The position numbers were made by a program, and so were the translations under genes. Of a stretch of 47,345 nucleotides of DNA, positions 24,340-33,638 are shown piece after piece. The notes below the pieces were generated by a model, which saw only the letters and a program-made list of their open reading frames with translations, did no database searches and was not told where the DNA came from. The number at the start of each line of letters is the position of its first letter. The first letter of the stretch is position 1. The stretch is from Streptomyces sp. NRRL S-31 (GTDB lineage: Bacteria; Actinomycetota; Actinomycetes; Streptomycetales; Streptomycetaceae), in the NCBI RefSeq assembly GCF_000718775.1, contig NZ_JOCB01000065.1:1-47345 (forward strand), read 5' to 3'.

Positions 24340-25365
24340 ATGACGCGAATCGACGACGACCCCGCCGGCGGACGTTCCGCCGTGACCGTACGGGGGCTGG
24401 TCAAGCACTACGGCGAGACCAAGGCGCTGGACGGTGTCGACCTGGACGTGCGCGAGGGCACCGTGATGGGTGTCCTCGGGCCGAACGGCGCCGGCAAGAC
24501 CACCCTCGTACGCATCCTGTCCACCCTGATCACCCCGGACGCCGGCCGGGCCACCGTGGCCGGCTACGACGTCGTACGGCAGCCCCGGCAGCTGCGCCGG
24601 GTCATCGGCCTGACCGGGCAGTACGCCTCGGTGGACGAGAAGATCCCGGGCTGGGAGAACCTGTACCTGATCGGCCGGCTGCTGGACCTGTCCCGCAAGG
24701 ACGCCCGGGCCCGCGCCGACGAGCTGCTGGAGCGGTTCTCGCTGACGGAGGCCGCCCGGCGCCCGGCGGGCACGTACTCCGGCGGTATGCGCCGCCGGCT
24801 GGACCTGGCCGCCTCGATGATCGGCCGGCCGGCCGTGCTGTACCTGGACGAGCCGACCACCGGCCTCGACCCCCGCACCCGCAACGAGGTGTGGGACGAG
24901 GTGAAGGCGATGGTCGGCGACGGCGTCACCGTGCTGCTCACCACCCAGTACATGGAGGAGGCCGAACAGCTCGCCTCCGAGCTGACCGTGGTGGACCGCG
25001 GCCGGGTCATCGCCAAGGGCGGCATCGAGGAGCTGAAGGCCCGCGTCGGCGGGCGCACGCTGCGAGTGCGCCCGGTCGACCCGCTCCAGCTGCCCCCGCT
25101 CGCCACGATGCTGGACGAGCTGGGCATCACCGGGCTCGCGGCCACCACCGTGGACACCGAGACCGGCACCCTGCTGGTGCCGATCCTCAGCGACGAGCAG
25201 CTGACCGCCGTGGTCGGCGCGGTCACCGCGCGCGGCATCACCCTCTCCTCCATCACCACCGAACTGCCCAGCCTGGACGAGGTCTTCCTGTCCCTCACCG
25301 GCCACCGCGCCGGTGCCCCGCAGGACGCCACGCCCGCCGACGACCGCCAGGAGGTCGCCGTATGA
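24340..25365 (+). CDS. ABC transporter ATP-binding protein (DrrA-like)
   Basis: A 341-residue ATPase. Walker A is GPNGAGKTT, the Q-loop region reads LTGQYASVDE, the signature is YSGGMRRRLDLA, Walker B is VLYLDEPTTGLD, and the switch reads LLTTQYMEEAEQL, with Gln in the H-loop position as in DrrA-type daunorubicin-resistance ATPases. A C-terminal extension of about 90 residues (DUF4162-like) ends SLDEVFLSLTGHRAG. ATG 24340 is the first convincing start. The stop overlaps the permease ATG (ATGA), so the pair is coupled. It energises export of an unknown hydrophobic compound. Confidence 0.93.
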   Translation: MTRIDDDPAGGRSAVTVRGLVKHYGETKALDGVDLDVREGTVMGVLGPNGAGKTTLVRILSTLITPDAGRATVAGYDVVRQPRQLRRVIGLTGQYASVDEKIPGWENLYLIGRLLDLSRKDARARADELLERFSLTEAARRPAGTYSGGMRRRLDLAASMIGRPAVLYLDEPTTGLDPRTRNEVWDEVKAMVGDGVTVLLTTQYMEEAEQLASELTVVDRGRVIAKGGIEELKARVGGRTLRVRPVDPLQLPPLATMLDELGITGLAATTVDTETGTLLVPILSDEQLTAVVGAVTARGITLSSITTELPSLDEVFLSLTGHRAGAPQDATPADDRQEVAV

Positions 25366-26183
25366 GTTCCGCCGCCCTCTCCCCGGCCGCCGCGCAGGCC
25401 GACACGCCGATCCCGCTCCGCGCCCACCTGCGGCACACCGGCGCGCTGATCCGCCGCAACCTGCTGTGGATCCGGCAGGACCCGGAGTCGATGTTCGACG
25501 CCATCCTGTTCCCGGTCGTCTTCACCCTGCTGTTCGTGTACGTCTTCGGCGGCTCCATCGGCCAGTCCCTGGGCGGCGGACAGGACCGGTACGTCCAGTA
25601 CGTGATCCCCGGTCTGCTCGCCATGATGGGCATGAACATGGCCCAGGGCGTGGGCACCGGTTTCAACCAGGACTTCAACTCCGGTGTGATGGACCGGTTC
25701 CGCTCGCTGCCCATCGGGCGCGGCTCCGTCCTCTTCGCGAAGATCGCGGTGGAGCTGCTGCGGATGCTGTTCGCCACCGGGGTGCTGCTGGTGGTCGCCC
25801 TGCTCGTGGGGTACGACGTGCGGAGCTGGAGCGGTCTGCTGGCCTCCGTGGCACTGTCCGCGGTGTTCGGTTCGGCGCTGATGTGGGTGTTCCTGACCCT
25901 CGGCGTGGTGATGAAGAGCGCCCAGTCGGTGCAGGCGATGGGCTTCCTGGCGCTGATGCCGCTCCAGTTCGGCTCGTCGATCTTCGCGCCGACCGCGTCG
26001 ATGCCGGGCTGGCTCCAGGCGTTCACCGACTACAACCCGCTCTCCGCGCTGGCCGACTGCGCGCGCGGACTGATGCAGGGCGGACCGGTCGCGCACCCGC
26101 TGTGGGTGACGCTGATCTGGTCGGTGGGGCTGACCGCGGTGATGGCCCCGGTGGCCGTCCACAAGTTCCGCACCAAGAGCTGA
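25362..26183 (+). CDS. ABC transporter permease (DrrB-like, ABC2 type)
   Basis: A 273-residue membrane protein with about six helices. ABC2-type features are the LIRRNLLWIRQDPESMFDAILFPVVF entry helix, YVIPGLLAMMGMNMAQG, the MDRFRSLPIGRGSVLFAKI cytoplasmic loop and the SSIFAPTASMPGWLQAFTDYNPLS segment. It is translationally coupled to the DrrA-like ATPase and completes a two-component exporter of daunorubicin-resistance type. Its stop lies 13 bases from the stop of the convergent AfsR-like regulator gene. Confidence 0.93.
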   Translation: MSSAALSPAAAQADTPIPLRAHLRHTGALIRRNLLWIRQDPESMFDAILFPVVFTLLFVYVFGGSIGQSLGGGQDRYVQYVIPGLLAMMGMNMAQGVGTGFNQDFNSGVMDRFRSLPIGRGSVLFAKIAVELLRMLFATGVLLVVALLVGYDVRSWSGLLASVALSAVFGSALMWVFLTLGVVMKSAQSVQAMGFLALMPLQFGSSIFAPTASMPGWLQAFTDYNPLSALADCARGLMQGGPVAHPLWVTLIWSVGLTAVMAPVAVHKFRTKS

Positions 26184-26196
26184 CGTCCGGCGCCGG

Positions 26197-29100
26197 TCAG
26201 AACAGGGCGGTGGCCTCCGCGAGGGAGAGGCCACCGCCCTCGGCGTACGCGGCCCGGTAGGCCGGTCCGTCGAGCTTCTCCCTGATCCGGGCCTCGGCCA
26301 TGGCGTGGCTCCGCCGTTCCACGCCGGAGACGACATGGCCGGACGGCAGCAGCGCCCGGGAGGCGGCCAGGCAGCGGGCGGCGTCGGCGGCGCGGCCGTC
26401 GTCACCGGCGAGGGCCATCGCGGCGACACCGAGGCAGGCGGCGGGCAGGTGCGGGGTGACGGCCCGGGACAGCGGGTCGGCGGAGAGGGCCAGCGCCCGG
26501 CGCACCCCGGCCAGGGCCCGCTCGGTCCGCTCGTCCACGGCGTCCAGCCATGCCTCCTGGCACAGCAGCATGGCGTCGAAGACGACGAAGCGCGCGATCG
26601 GCAGTTCCTCGCGCAGCAGCCGCACCTCCTCGCGCGCCTCGGCGGTGCGGCCGGTCAGGCCCAGCCAGCCGGCGAGGAAGAGCCGGGCCATCGGCATGGC
26701 CTCGTGCAGGGCGCTGTCCTGGCTGTCGATGACGTCCCGGAGCATCCGCTCGCCGTGCTCGGTCTCGCCCGCCTCCACCAGCACGCTGCCGAGGCGGGAG
26801 CGGAGCACGGCGACCTGGGCGCGGGCGCCGAGGCGTTCGGCGTGCTCGATGGCGGCCCGGTAGTCGGCGGCGGCCTCGCCGTAGGCGCCCTCGCGCTCGC
26901 GGGCCTCGCCGCGGGCGGAGAGCGCCTCGGTGACGCCCCAGCCGTCGCCGAGGCGGCGGAAGATCTCCAGGGACTCGTCGGCGTCCCGGGCGGCGTCACC
27001 GGCCCAGACGGCGCGGTTGGCGCGGAAGTTGGCGCGCAGCTGGAGCACGCCCGCCAGCTCCCACTCGAAGCCGGGGGTGTCCCGGCAGGTGCGTACGCAG
27101 GCGTCGACGATGGTGGGCAGCCGGTCGGCGTCGCCGGTCAGCAGCACGGCGAAGAACCACAGCAGGCCCGGCGCCCGGCAGGTCTGCGGGATGCCGGGCT
27201 CGTAGACCCGGGTCACCGCGCGCAGCTTCTCCTGCGCCTCGGGCGTCTGCCAGGCGTCGATCTCGGTGTCCATGCAGGCCAGGTGGGCCAGGTGGACGCC
27301 GCGCCGGGCCTCGGTCAGGGTCTCGCCGGTGTACGGGGGCGGGGCGTCGGTGCAGCGCCGCCACACCGGGGCGGCACGGCGGACCGGGGCGGCGAACGGG
27401 TCGGGGCCGAGCGTCATGACCTCCTGGCACCAGGTGCGGGTCTCGACGCGCTGGTCGCGCATCTGCCAGAACCAGAGCAGGGAGTGGACCAGGCACAGCC
27501 CCTCCTGTTCGTCGCCGAGGGCGACGGCGTGCCGGAGGGCGGTGCGCAGGTTCTCGTACTCCAGCTGGAACCGGTCGATGGCGGCGCGCTGTCCGGGGCC
27601 GCGCAACAGCGGGTCGGTGGTGCGGGCGAGTTCCCGGTAGTACGTCAGGTGGGCGCGCTCGGTCTCGGTGCGGCGCCCGGTCTCGGCGAGCCGTTCGGCG
27701 GCGTACTCGGCGACGGTCTCCAGCAGCCGGTAGCGCATCCCGCCGTCGTCGGCGGGGGCGGCCACCACCAGGGACTTGTCGACCAGGGAGCCGACGGCGT
27801 CCAGCGCGGCCGGTCCGCACACGGCCTCGGCGGCGGCCAGGTCGCAGCCGCCGGCGAAGACCGACAGCCGGGCGAGGACGTCCCGTTCGGCCGCGTCCAG
27901 CAGGTCCCAGGACCAGTCCACGACGGCCCTGAGGGTCTGCTGGCGGGGCAGTACGGTCCGGCTGCCGGAGGTGAGCAGCCGGAAGCGGTCGTCGAGCCGG
28001 TCGGCGATCTGCCGGGGGGTCAGCATCCGCAGCCGGGCCGCGGCCAGCTCGATGGCGAGCGGCAGGCCGTCCAGGCGGCGGCAGATCTCGGCGCACGCCT
28101 CGGGGTCGTCGTCGGTCCGGAAGCCGGGGCGGGCCGCCGCGCCCCGGTCGGCGAGCAGCCGCAGCGCGACCGGCTCGGGCAGCGGTTCCACCGGCCGCAC
28201 CAGCTCCCCCGGTACGCCGAGGGGTTCGCGGCTGGTGGCGAGGACGGTCAGCTCGGGGCAGCGGGCCAGCAGGGTCTCGGTGAGCCGGGCGGCGGCGTCG
28301 ACGACGTGCTCGCAGTTGTCGAGGACGAGCAGCATCCGGCGCCGGGCGCAGTGCTCCACGAGCCGTTCCAGGGGGTCGTCGTGCCGGTCGGCGACCGCGC
28401 GCATGCTGTCCACGCCGGCGCCGTGCAGCACGGTCTCGCGGGCGCCGATCGCGGTGAGCACGGCCTGCGGCACCGCTTCGGGGTCGTCCACGGGGGCCAG
28501 TTCGGCGAGCCACACGCCGTCCCGGACGGTGGGCCGCAGCACCGCCGCGGCCTCCTGGGACAGCCGGGTCTTGCCGGCGCCGCCGGGCCCGAGCAGGGTG
28601 ACCAGGCGGGCCCCGGCGAGGTCGGCGCCGATGGTCCGCAGGTCGGATTCGCGGCCGACGAAGGAGGTGAGCCGGGCGGGCAGGTTGCCCGGGCGGGCCG
28701 CCGGCCGGAGGTCGTCCGGTTCCTCGCGCAGCAGCTCGGCGTGGAGGGCGCGCAGTTCCGGTCCGGGGTCGGAGCCGAGCCGGTCCGCGAGCAGCCGCCG
28801 CACCTCCTCGAAGGCGGCGAGCGCCTGGGCGGGGCGGCCGGCGTCGCGCAGGGCGCGCAGTCGCAGCGCCTGGAGCGGCTCGTCCAGCGGGTGGTCGTCG
28901 CACAGGGCGGTCAGTTCGGGCAGCGACCGCCCGGCCTGGCCGAGGGCGAGGGCGGCGGTGTGCCGGGCGCGCAGGGCGTCGAGGCGGCGGGTCTCCCAGC
29001 GGGCGGCCTCGGCGGTGCGGTCGGGCAGGTCGGCGAGGGCGGGCCCGTGCCACAGGGCGAGGGCGTCGTCGAGGACGGCGGCGGCCTTGGCCGGGTCGCC

Positions 29101-29448
29101 GTCGGCGAGGGCGGCGAGGCCGTCGCCGGTGAGCCGGTCGAAGCGGGTGAGGTCGACGTCGTCGGGGGCGGCGGTGAGCCGGTAGCCGCCGTCGGCGGAG
29201 GCGACGGCGGAGGCGCCGAGGGCCCGCCGGAGCCGGCCGACAAGCGCCTGGAGCGCGCCGGTGGCGTCGGCGGGCGGGTCGGCGCCCCACACCTCGTCCA
29301 CCAGCACGGCCGCGGGTACGGTGCGGCCGGCGCGGAGGGCGAGCACGCTCAGCAGGGCGCGCAGCCGCGCCCCGCCGACCGGGACGGCGGTGCCGTCGGG
29401 GCGGATGGCCTGGGTGGTGCCGAGCAGCCGATAACGCACGGGGTCCAT
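26197..29448 (-). CDS. AfsR/SARP-like BTAD regulator with NB-ARC and TPR domains
   Basis: A 1083-residue STAND-type regulator. Domains: OmpR-type winged helix about 1-92 (RALLSVLALRAGRTVPAAVLVDEVWG), BTAD about 99-243, NB-ARC ATPase about 260-530 with P-loop GPGGAGKT (287-294), Walker B LLVLDNCEHVVDA, LPLAIELAAARLRML, then a long helical TPR-like region to the C-terminus. ATG 29448 begins the family-typical MDPVRYRLLG; the frame extends upstream but without homology. Such proteins bind direct-repeat promoters and often control secondary metabolism. It converges on the DrrAB-like exporter; control of that exporter is possible but not shown. No biosynthetic genes adjoin it. Confidence 0.9.
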   Translation of the reverse strand: MDPVRYRLLGTTQAIRPDGTAVPVGGARLRALLSVLALRAGRTVPAAVLVDEVWGADPPADATGALQALVGRLRRALGASAVASADGGYRLTAAPDDVDLTRFDRLTGDGLAALADGDPAKAAAVLDDALALWHGPALADLPDRTAEAARWETRRLDALRARHTAALALGQAGRSLPELTALCDDHPLDEPLQALRLRALRDAGRPAQALAAFEEVRRLLADRLGSDPGPELRALHAELLREEPDDLRPAARPGNLPARLTSFVGRESDLRTIGADLAGARLVTLLGPGGAGKTRLSQEAAAVLRPTVRDGVWLAELAPVDDPEAVPQAVLTAIGARETVLHGAGVDSMRAVADRHDDPLERLVEHCARRRMLLVLDNCEHVVDAAARLTETLLARCPELTVLATSREPLGVPGELVRPVEPLPEPVALRLLADRGAAARPGFRTDDDPEACAEICRRLDGLPLAIELAAARLRMLTPRQIADRLDDRFRLLTSGSRTVLPRQQTLRAVVDWSWDLLDAAERDVLARLSVFAGGCDLAAAEAVCGPAALDAVGSLVDKSLVVAAPADDGGMRYRLLETVAEYAAERLAETGRRTETERAHLTYYRELARTTDPLLRGPGQRAAIDRFQLEYENLRTALRHAVALGDEQEGLCLVHSLLWFWQMRDQRVETRTWCQEVMTLGPDPFAAPVRRAAPVWRRCTDAPPPYTGETLTEARRGVHLAHLACMDTEIDAWQTPEAQEKLRAVTRVYEPGIPQTCRAPGLLWFFAVLLTGDADRLPTIVDACVRTCRDTPGFEWELAGVLQLRANFRANRAVWAGDAARDADESLEIFRRLGDGWGVTEALSARGEAREREGAYGEAAADYRAAIEHAERLGARAQVAVLRSRLGSVLVEAGETEHGERMLRDVIDSQDSALHEAMPMARLFLAGWLGLTGRTAEAREEVRLLREELPIARFVVFDAMLLCQEAWLDAVDERTERALAGVRRALALSADPLSRAVTPHLPAACLGVAAMALAGDDGRAADAARCLAASRALLPSGHVVSGVERRSHAMAEARIREKLDGPAYRAAYAEGGGLSLAEATALF

Positions 29449-29688
29449 TGTGTCCGGAGCGGTCAGGAACGGTCTTTGGCGGTCGGAGTCAGGTCGGGAG
29501 GCAGGCCGGGGTCGGGTCGGGTGCCGGGTGGCGAGGGCCCGGCCCGCCGGCCCGCGGGGAGCACCCGCGGCGGTGCCCTTCCCCCACCCTCCAGGAACCG
29601 GGCGGGCACCGCGAGACGTTTTCCCCGCGTGTCCGCGGCCGGTACGGTCGCAGTCCCCGATCATTTCCGGCCGTACAGGAGTCCGCCC

Positions 29689-30489
29689 ATGACCACCGCC
29701 ACCACCCGCCACGGCGACCGGCAGGTCAGTCCCGTGTTCGTCGGCATCCTGGCCGTGACGGCGGTGACCGGCTGGGCCACCTGGACCGGGTTCGCCGCGC
29801 AGCCGGGCGTGGCGGTGTTCCTGTTCGTGACCGCGGCCTGGATCGTCTCCCTGTGCCTGCACGAGTACGCGCACGCGCGCACCGCCCTGCACGGCGGGGA
29901 CATCACGGTCGGCGCGAAGGGCTACCTCACGCTGAACCCGCTGAAGTACACACACGCGCTGCTGAGCATCGTGCTGCCGGTGCTGTTCGTGATCATGGGC
30001 GGGATCGGCCTGCCCGGCGGCGCGGTGTTCATCGAGCGGAACCGGATCCGGGGCCGCTGGCGGCACAGCCTGATCTCGGCGGCGGGCCCGCTGACGAACG
30101 TGCTGTTCGCCGCGGTGTGCACGGCCCCCTTCTGGCTGCACGCCCTGGACGGCGTGCCCGCGGACTTCCGGTACGCGCTGGCCTTCCTGGCGCTGCTCCA
30201 GGTGACGGCGGCGATCCTGAACTTCCTGCCGGTGCCGGGCCTGGACGGCTACGGCGTCATCGAGCCGTGGCTGTCTTACCAGGTGAAGCGGCAGGTGGAG
30301 CCGTTCGCCCCGTTCGGTCTGCTGTTCGTGTTCGCGCTGCTGTGGCTGCCGTCGGTGAACAGCGCGTTCTTCGACGTGGTCGACGCGGTCATGCGCGCGC
30401 TGAACGTGGACGCCTTCTCCCAGTACTGCGGCGAGGCGGGGTACCGCTTCTGGGAGGACGGCCCGGAGATCTGCTCGCTCAGCTCGTGA
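29689..30489 (+). CDS. Site-2 protease-like M50 membrane metalloprotease
   Basis: A 266-residue multi-helix membrane protein. The zinc motif HEYAH (His58, Glu59, His62) lies within a hydrophobic helix (WIVSLCLHEYAHARTALHGG), and the second site NFLPVPGLDGYG provides the Asp ligand. Both are hallmarks of M50/S2P intramembrane proteases. The C-terminal tail after the last helix contains Cys residues. CAGGAG precedes ATG 29689. The substrate, perhaps an anti-sigma factor or membrane peptide, is unknown. The 3' end overlaps the convergent small membrane protein gene by 11 bases. Confidence 0.88.
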   Translation: MTTATTRHGDRQVSPVFVGILAVTAVTGWATWTGFAAQPGVAVFLFVTAAWIVSLCLHEYAHARTALHGGDITVGAKGYLTLNPLKYTHALLSIVLPVLFVIMGGIGLPGGAVFIERNRIRGRWRHSLISAAGPLTNVLFAAVCTAPFWLHALDGVPADFRYALAFLALLQVTAAILNFLPVPGLDGYGVIEPWLSYQVKRQVEPFAPFGLLFVFALLWLPSVNSAFFDVVDAVMRALNVDAFSQYCGEAGYRFWEDGPEICSLSS

Positions 30490-30697
30490 CGGACGTGTCC
30501 CGCGCGGCGGCGGTCCGGCCGCGCTTGACGTAGTACCAGGTCATGTTGGACGACAGACCGGCCAGCAGCACCCAGACGATCCCCAGCCAGCTGCCCTGGA
30601 CGAAGGAGACGACCGCCGCGGCCACGGCGAGCACGCAGACGACGAGGGTGTAGAGGGCGAGTCGCCGGGTCGGGCTGGGCGGGGGCACGGGGGGCAT
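30479..30697 (-). CDS. Small two-helix membrane protein
   Basis: A 72-residue protein. A proline-rich start (MPPVPPPSPTRR) precedes two hydrophobic helices (LALYTLVVCVLAVAAAVVSF and LGIVWVLLAGLSSNMTWYYV), followed by a basic tail (KRGRTAAARD). CAGGAG lies about 9 nt before the ATG. The function is unknown. Similar small proteins are common in streptomycetes. Confidence 0.75.
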   Translation of the reverse strand: MPPVPPPSPTRRLALYTLVVCVLAVAAAVVSFVQGSWLGIVWVLLAGLSSNMTWYYVKRGRTAAARDTSVTS

Positions 30698-30771
30698 GAC
30701 GGGGGGCTCCTGTCGGGGACACTGTTCGGGCACTGCTTCGCCGACCAGTGTCCCCCATGGCTCCGCGCGGC

Positions 30772-31476
30772 TCACACGTCGGTGACCCGCAGCCCGGCGT
30801 GCGCCTTGTAGCGGCGGTTGACGGAGATCAGGTTCGCGACGAGCGACTCGACCTGGTGGGCGTTGCGCAGCCGGCCCGCGAAGACACCCCGCATGCCGGG
30901 GATGCGGCCGGCCAGCGCCTGCACGATCTCCACGTCGGCGCGCTCCTCGCCGAGCACCATGACGTCGGTGTCGATCCGCTCGGTCTCCGGGTCCTGGAGC
31001 AGGACGGCCGACAGGTGGTGGAAGGCGGCGGTGACCCGGGAGTCCGGCAGCAGGGCGGCGGCCTGTTCGGCGGCGCTGCCCTCCTCGGGCTTCAGGGCGT
31101 AGGCGCCCTTCTTGTCGAAGCCGAGCGGGTTGACGCAGTCCACGACGAGCTTCCCGGCCAGTTCCTCGCGCAGGCCCGCGAGGGTGTCGCCATGGCCGTC
31201 CCACGGCACGGCGACGATCACGATGTCGCTGCGGCGCGCGGCCTCGGCGTTGTCGGCGCCCTCGACACCGTGCCCCAGCTCGTCGGCGGCGGCCCGGGCG
31301 CGGTCGGCGGAGCGGGAGCCGAGGATCACCTTCTGGCCGGCCCGGGCCAGCCGGTGGGCGAGGCCCTTGCCCTGCGGTCCGGTGCCGCCGAGCACGCCGA
31401 CGACGTACCCGGAGACGTCGGGCAGGTCCCAGGGGTCCTTGGCGGGGGCCTTCTGTGCGCTGTCGGTAGAGGTCAT
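30772..31476 (-). CDS. npdG: F420-dependent NADP reductase
   Basis: A 234-residue enzyme that moves hydride between NADPH and coenzyme F420, supplying reduced F420 for biosynthetic reductases. The N-terminal extension is followed by the dinucleotide fold VVGVLGGTGPQGKGLAHRLA, then VILGSRSADRA (NADP phosphate site), SDIVIVAVPWDGH, VVDCVNPLGFDKKG, AFHHLSAVLL and a C-terminal VESLVANLISVNRRYK. These match Fno/NpdG. ATG 31476 fits the family start. It is transcribed on its own strand with no F420 synthesis gene adjoining. Confidence 0.92.
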   Translation of the reverse strand: MTSTDSAQKAPAKDPWDLPDVSGYVVGVLGGTGPQGKGLAHRLARAGQKVILGSRSADRARAAADELGHGVEGADNAEAARRSDIVIVAVPWDGHGDTLAGLREELAGKLVVDCVNPLGFDKKGAYALKPEEGSAAEQAAALLPDSRVTAAFHHLSAVLLQDPETERIDTDVMVLGEERADVEIVQALAGRIPGMRGVFAGRLRNAHQVESLVANLISVNRRYKAHAGLRVTDV

Positions 31477-31513
31477 GGGCCGACTCTACGTCCGCGCCGG
31501 CCGGGGTACCGGA

Positions 31514-32587
31514 TCAGGTCAGCCGCCGCAGCGGCACCCGGCGGAAGGTGATCGTCTCGTACGGGCCGAAGTCGCCCGTCTCGTACAGCAGCCCGACCGT
31601 GTGCGGGTCGACGCGGACCAGGTCGGAGTAGGCGGCGGGCAGGCCGTCGACGGTGTACGCCGGGCGCCAGGTGGTGCCGCCGTCGGCGGAGACCCGGAGG
31701 GTCATCAGGGCGCGGGCGGCGGGGTCGGCCGGGCCGGAGAACAGCAGCAGGTCGGGGTCGCGGAGCTGGAGCACGCTGCCCTCGCAGACCGGTGCGGCCA
31801 GCCCGGCCTGCGGGCGGAAGGGCTTGACGAGGGTCTTCCCGCCGTCCCTTGAGTGGGCGTCGGCGCGGTTGCCGGGGGAGGGCGAGTCGTTGCGGGTGTT
31901 GAGGTAGACGCGGCCGTCGGGGAGTTCGGCGGCGGTGGTCTCGTTGACGTTGACGTAGCCGTCGGTGTTCTCGTCGAGGTAGCCGAGGTACCAGGTCGTG
32001 CCGCGGTCGTCGCTGAGCAGGCAGTGCCCGGCGTTGTACCTGGCCTCGGCGCCGGTGTCGGTGCCGGTGGGCGGCAGGGTGTGGTTGGCCGGGATCAGGA
32101 CGCGGCCGGAGGAGAGCTGGAGGGCGTGGCCGGGGGTGGTGGCGTACCACCGCCAGCCGGGCTTCTTCACCTGCGGGGTGATCTCCCGCGGCGCGGACCA
32201 GGTGCGGCCGTCGTCGTCGCTGTGCCGCACCCATACGCGGCGGCCGTCGGCCTCCCCGACCCGGCCGCGCAGGATGGCGGCCTCGGTGGCCGAGGCGGCG
32301 GCGCGGACGTGGACGAGCAGCACGCGGCCGGTGTCCAGGACGACGGGGGCGGGGTTGCCGGCGAGGCCGGGCCCGTTGCTCGCGGCGACCTGGAGCGGGC
32401 CCCAGGTGCGGCCGCCGTCCGTGGACCGCTTCAGCACGATGTCGATGTGCCCGTGGTCGGCGGCGGAGTCGGCGCGGCCCTCGCAGAAGGCGAGCAGGGT
32501 GCCGGAGCGGGTGGCGACGACGGCGGGTATGCGGAAGCTCGCGTAGCCCTCGCGGCCCGCGCGGAAGGGGACGGTCGTCTCGGTCAT
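31514..32587 (-). CDS. Exo-alpha-sialidase-like (BNR/Asp-box) glycosidase without signal peptide
   Basis: A 357-residue six-bladed propeller enzyme. The FRIP motif (residues 18-21) supplies the first catalytic arginine. Five Asp-boxes are visible: STDGGRTW, SDDDGRTW, SDDRGTTW, SRDGGKTL and SADGGTTW. NVNETTAAELPDG and the LYETGDFGPYETITF end fit GH33 sialidases. No signal peptide is seen (the start is MTETTVPFRAG), so the enzyme is predicted cytosolic, unlike most secreted bacterial sialidases. The physiological substrate is unclear. ATG 32587 agrees with the family start. Confidence 0.88.
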   Translation of the reverse strand: MTETTVPFRAGREGYASFRIPAVVATRSGTLLAFCEGRADSAADHGHIDIVLKRSTDGGRTWGPLQVAASNGPGLAGNPAPVVLDTGRVLLVHVRAAASATEAAILRGRVGEADGRRVWVRHSDDDGRTWSAPREITPQVKKPGWRWYATTPGHALQLSSGRVLIPANHTLPPTGTDTGAEARYNAGHCLLSDDRGTTWYLGYLDENTDGYVNVNETTAAELPDGRVYLNTRNDSPSPGNRADAHSRDGGKTLVKPFRPQAGLAAPVCEGSVLQLRDPDLLLFSGPADPAARALMTLRVSADGGTTWRPAYTVDGLPAAYSDLVRVDPHTVGLLYETGDFGPYETITFRRVPLRRLT

Positions 32588-32688
32588 CGGGCGGCTCCTC
32601 GGTCGGGGTGGTCGGGGCCCTTCCCCGGGCCGGGCGAATTCCCGGTGAACTCCGCGTCACGAGTCGCGTGTTGCGGCAGGATGCGGCC

Positions 32689-33288
32689 ATGGACGCCGTA
32701 CGGGTCGCGTTGCTGCGGGAAGTGCTCGCCGGGACGGAGTGGCTGGGGGCCACCCGGAGGTTCGCGGGGGTGCTGCGCGGCTCGGTGGTGGCGCACGGCG
32801 GCGGACTGCTGCTGGTGGGCACGCCGGAGTACGAGCCGTGGCACCTGGCGGCGCACCTGGTGGACGAGGCCGCCTGGTCGGGCACGCCGGAGCTGGCGCC
32901 GACGCTGGTACGGCAGCACCCGCGGCCCGGTGATCCCGCGCACCTGGCGGTCGGGCCGGGCCGGATCGCGGCGGCGCGGCGCGGTGAGACCCTGCTGGTG
33001 GTGGCGCCCGGGGAGCCCGCGCCGCTGCTGGAGCGGGTGCACGACGCCCGGCGGGCCGGGGTGACGGTGCTGGCGCTGGGCGCGGACGGCGGCGAGCTGG
33101 CCGCGATGGCGCACGACGCGCTGGCCGTGCCGGCGGGGGCGGAGCTGGACCTGGACACCGTGCAGCACCTGGTGAGCGCGGCGGCCGGGGAGAACGCGGG
33201 GGTTCCCGCACGGGGCCGGCACGGCTTCCGCGACCGGGTGTCCAGGCTGCTGGAAGTCCTGACGGCACCGCCGCCGGCCTCGTGGTGA
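32689..33288 (+). CDS. Hypothetical protein with SIS-like segment
   Basis: A 199-residue soluble protein. The central segment RRGETLLVVAPG, followed by VTVLALGADGGELAAMAHDALAVP, resembles the nucleotide-like fold of SIS (phosphosugar-binding) domains, including the typical alternating beta strand/Gly/Ala helix order. The N-terminal half contains LLLVGTPEYEPWHLAAHLVDEAAW. No enzyme assignment is justified. ATG 32689 follows GGCAGGATGCGG. A perfect hairpin follows the stop. The assignment of the fold is an inference from pattern only. Confidence 0.72.
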   Translation: MDAVRVALLREVLAGTEWLGATRRFAGVLRGSVVAHGGGLLLVGTPEYEPWHLAAHLVDEAAWSGTPELAPTLVRQHPRPGDPAHLAVGPGRIAAARRGETLLVVAPGEPAPLLERVHDARRAGVTVLALGADGGELAAMAHDALAVPAGAELDLDTVQHLVSAAAGENAGVPARGRHGFRDRVSRLLEVLTAPPPASW

Positions 33289-33310
33289 GCCGCCGCACGC
33301 CGACCCGCCT

Positions 33311-33329
33311 GATCCGGCCCCGCCGGATC
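33311..33329. terminator. Hairpin between convergent genes
   Basis: GATCCGGC (33311-33318) and GCCGGATC (33322-33329) form a perfect 8-bp stem with a CCC loop. It sits between the stops of the SIS-like gene and the small convergent protein, so it may end both transcripts. Confidence 0.6.
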
Positions 33330-33343
33330 GCAGGGGGAAGGGG

Positions 33344-33580
33344 TCAGTCCTCGTCGGCGGGGGTGCCGCCGGACGACGCGTCGTGCCAGCGCGGGTCGTT
33401 CTCCCACTGGAGGTTGCGCTCGGCGGCGGTCTCCATGGCGTGCCGGGCCTCCTCCGGGGACGCGTACGGCCCGAAGCGGTCCTTGCCCGGGCAGTCCGGG
33501 CCCTCCTCGACCTTCTTGTGCTCCAGGCAGTAGAACCACTCGCCCGCCTTGCCGGCGGTGCGCTTCTTGAACAGGGCCAT
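33344..33580 (-). CDS. Small conserved hypothetical protein
   Basis: A 78-residue protein starting [32 protein letters not shown], with two Cys and one His in the first 30 residues ([16 protein letters not shown]), a possible small metal site. It then contains [33 protein letters not shown]. This is a commonly conserved Streptomyces hypothetical; the [10 protein letters not shown] region is helical. GAGGAG precedes the ATG. It diverges from map across a 58-base region. The function is unknown. Confidence 0.85.
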   Translation of the reverse strand: MALFKKRTAGKAGEWFYCLEHKKVEEGPDCPGKDRFGPYASPEEARHAMETAAERNLQWENDPRWHDASSGGTPADED

Positions 33581-33638
33581 CGACAGCTCCTCTCGCCACC
33601 GACATGTTCCCCCATGTCCGCTGGTTAGACTCGCTGGC

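Noticed and set aside
26305..30489. Plus-strand open frame antisense to the AfsR-like regulator
   Set aside because: Its first 3.4 kb has no protein-like pattern; only its 3' end (from 29689) is a real gene, the M50 protease.
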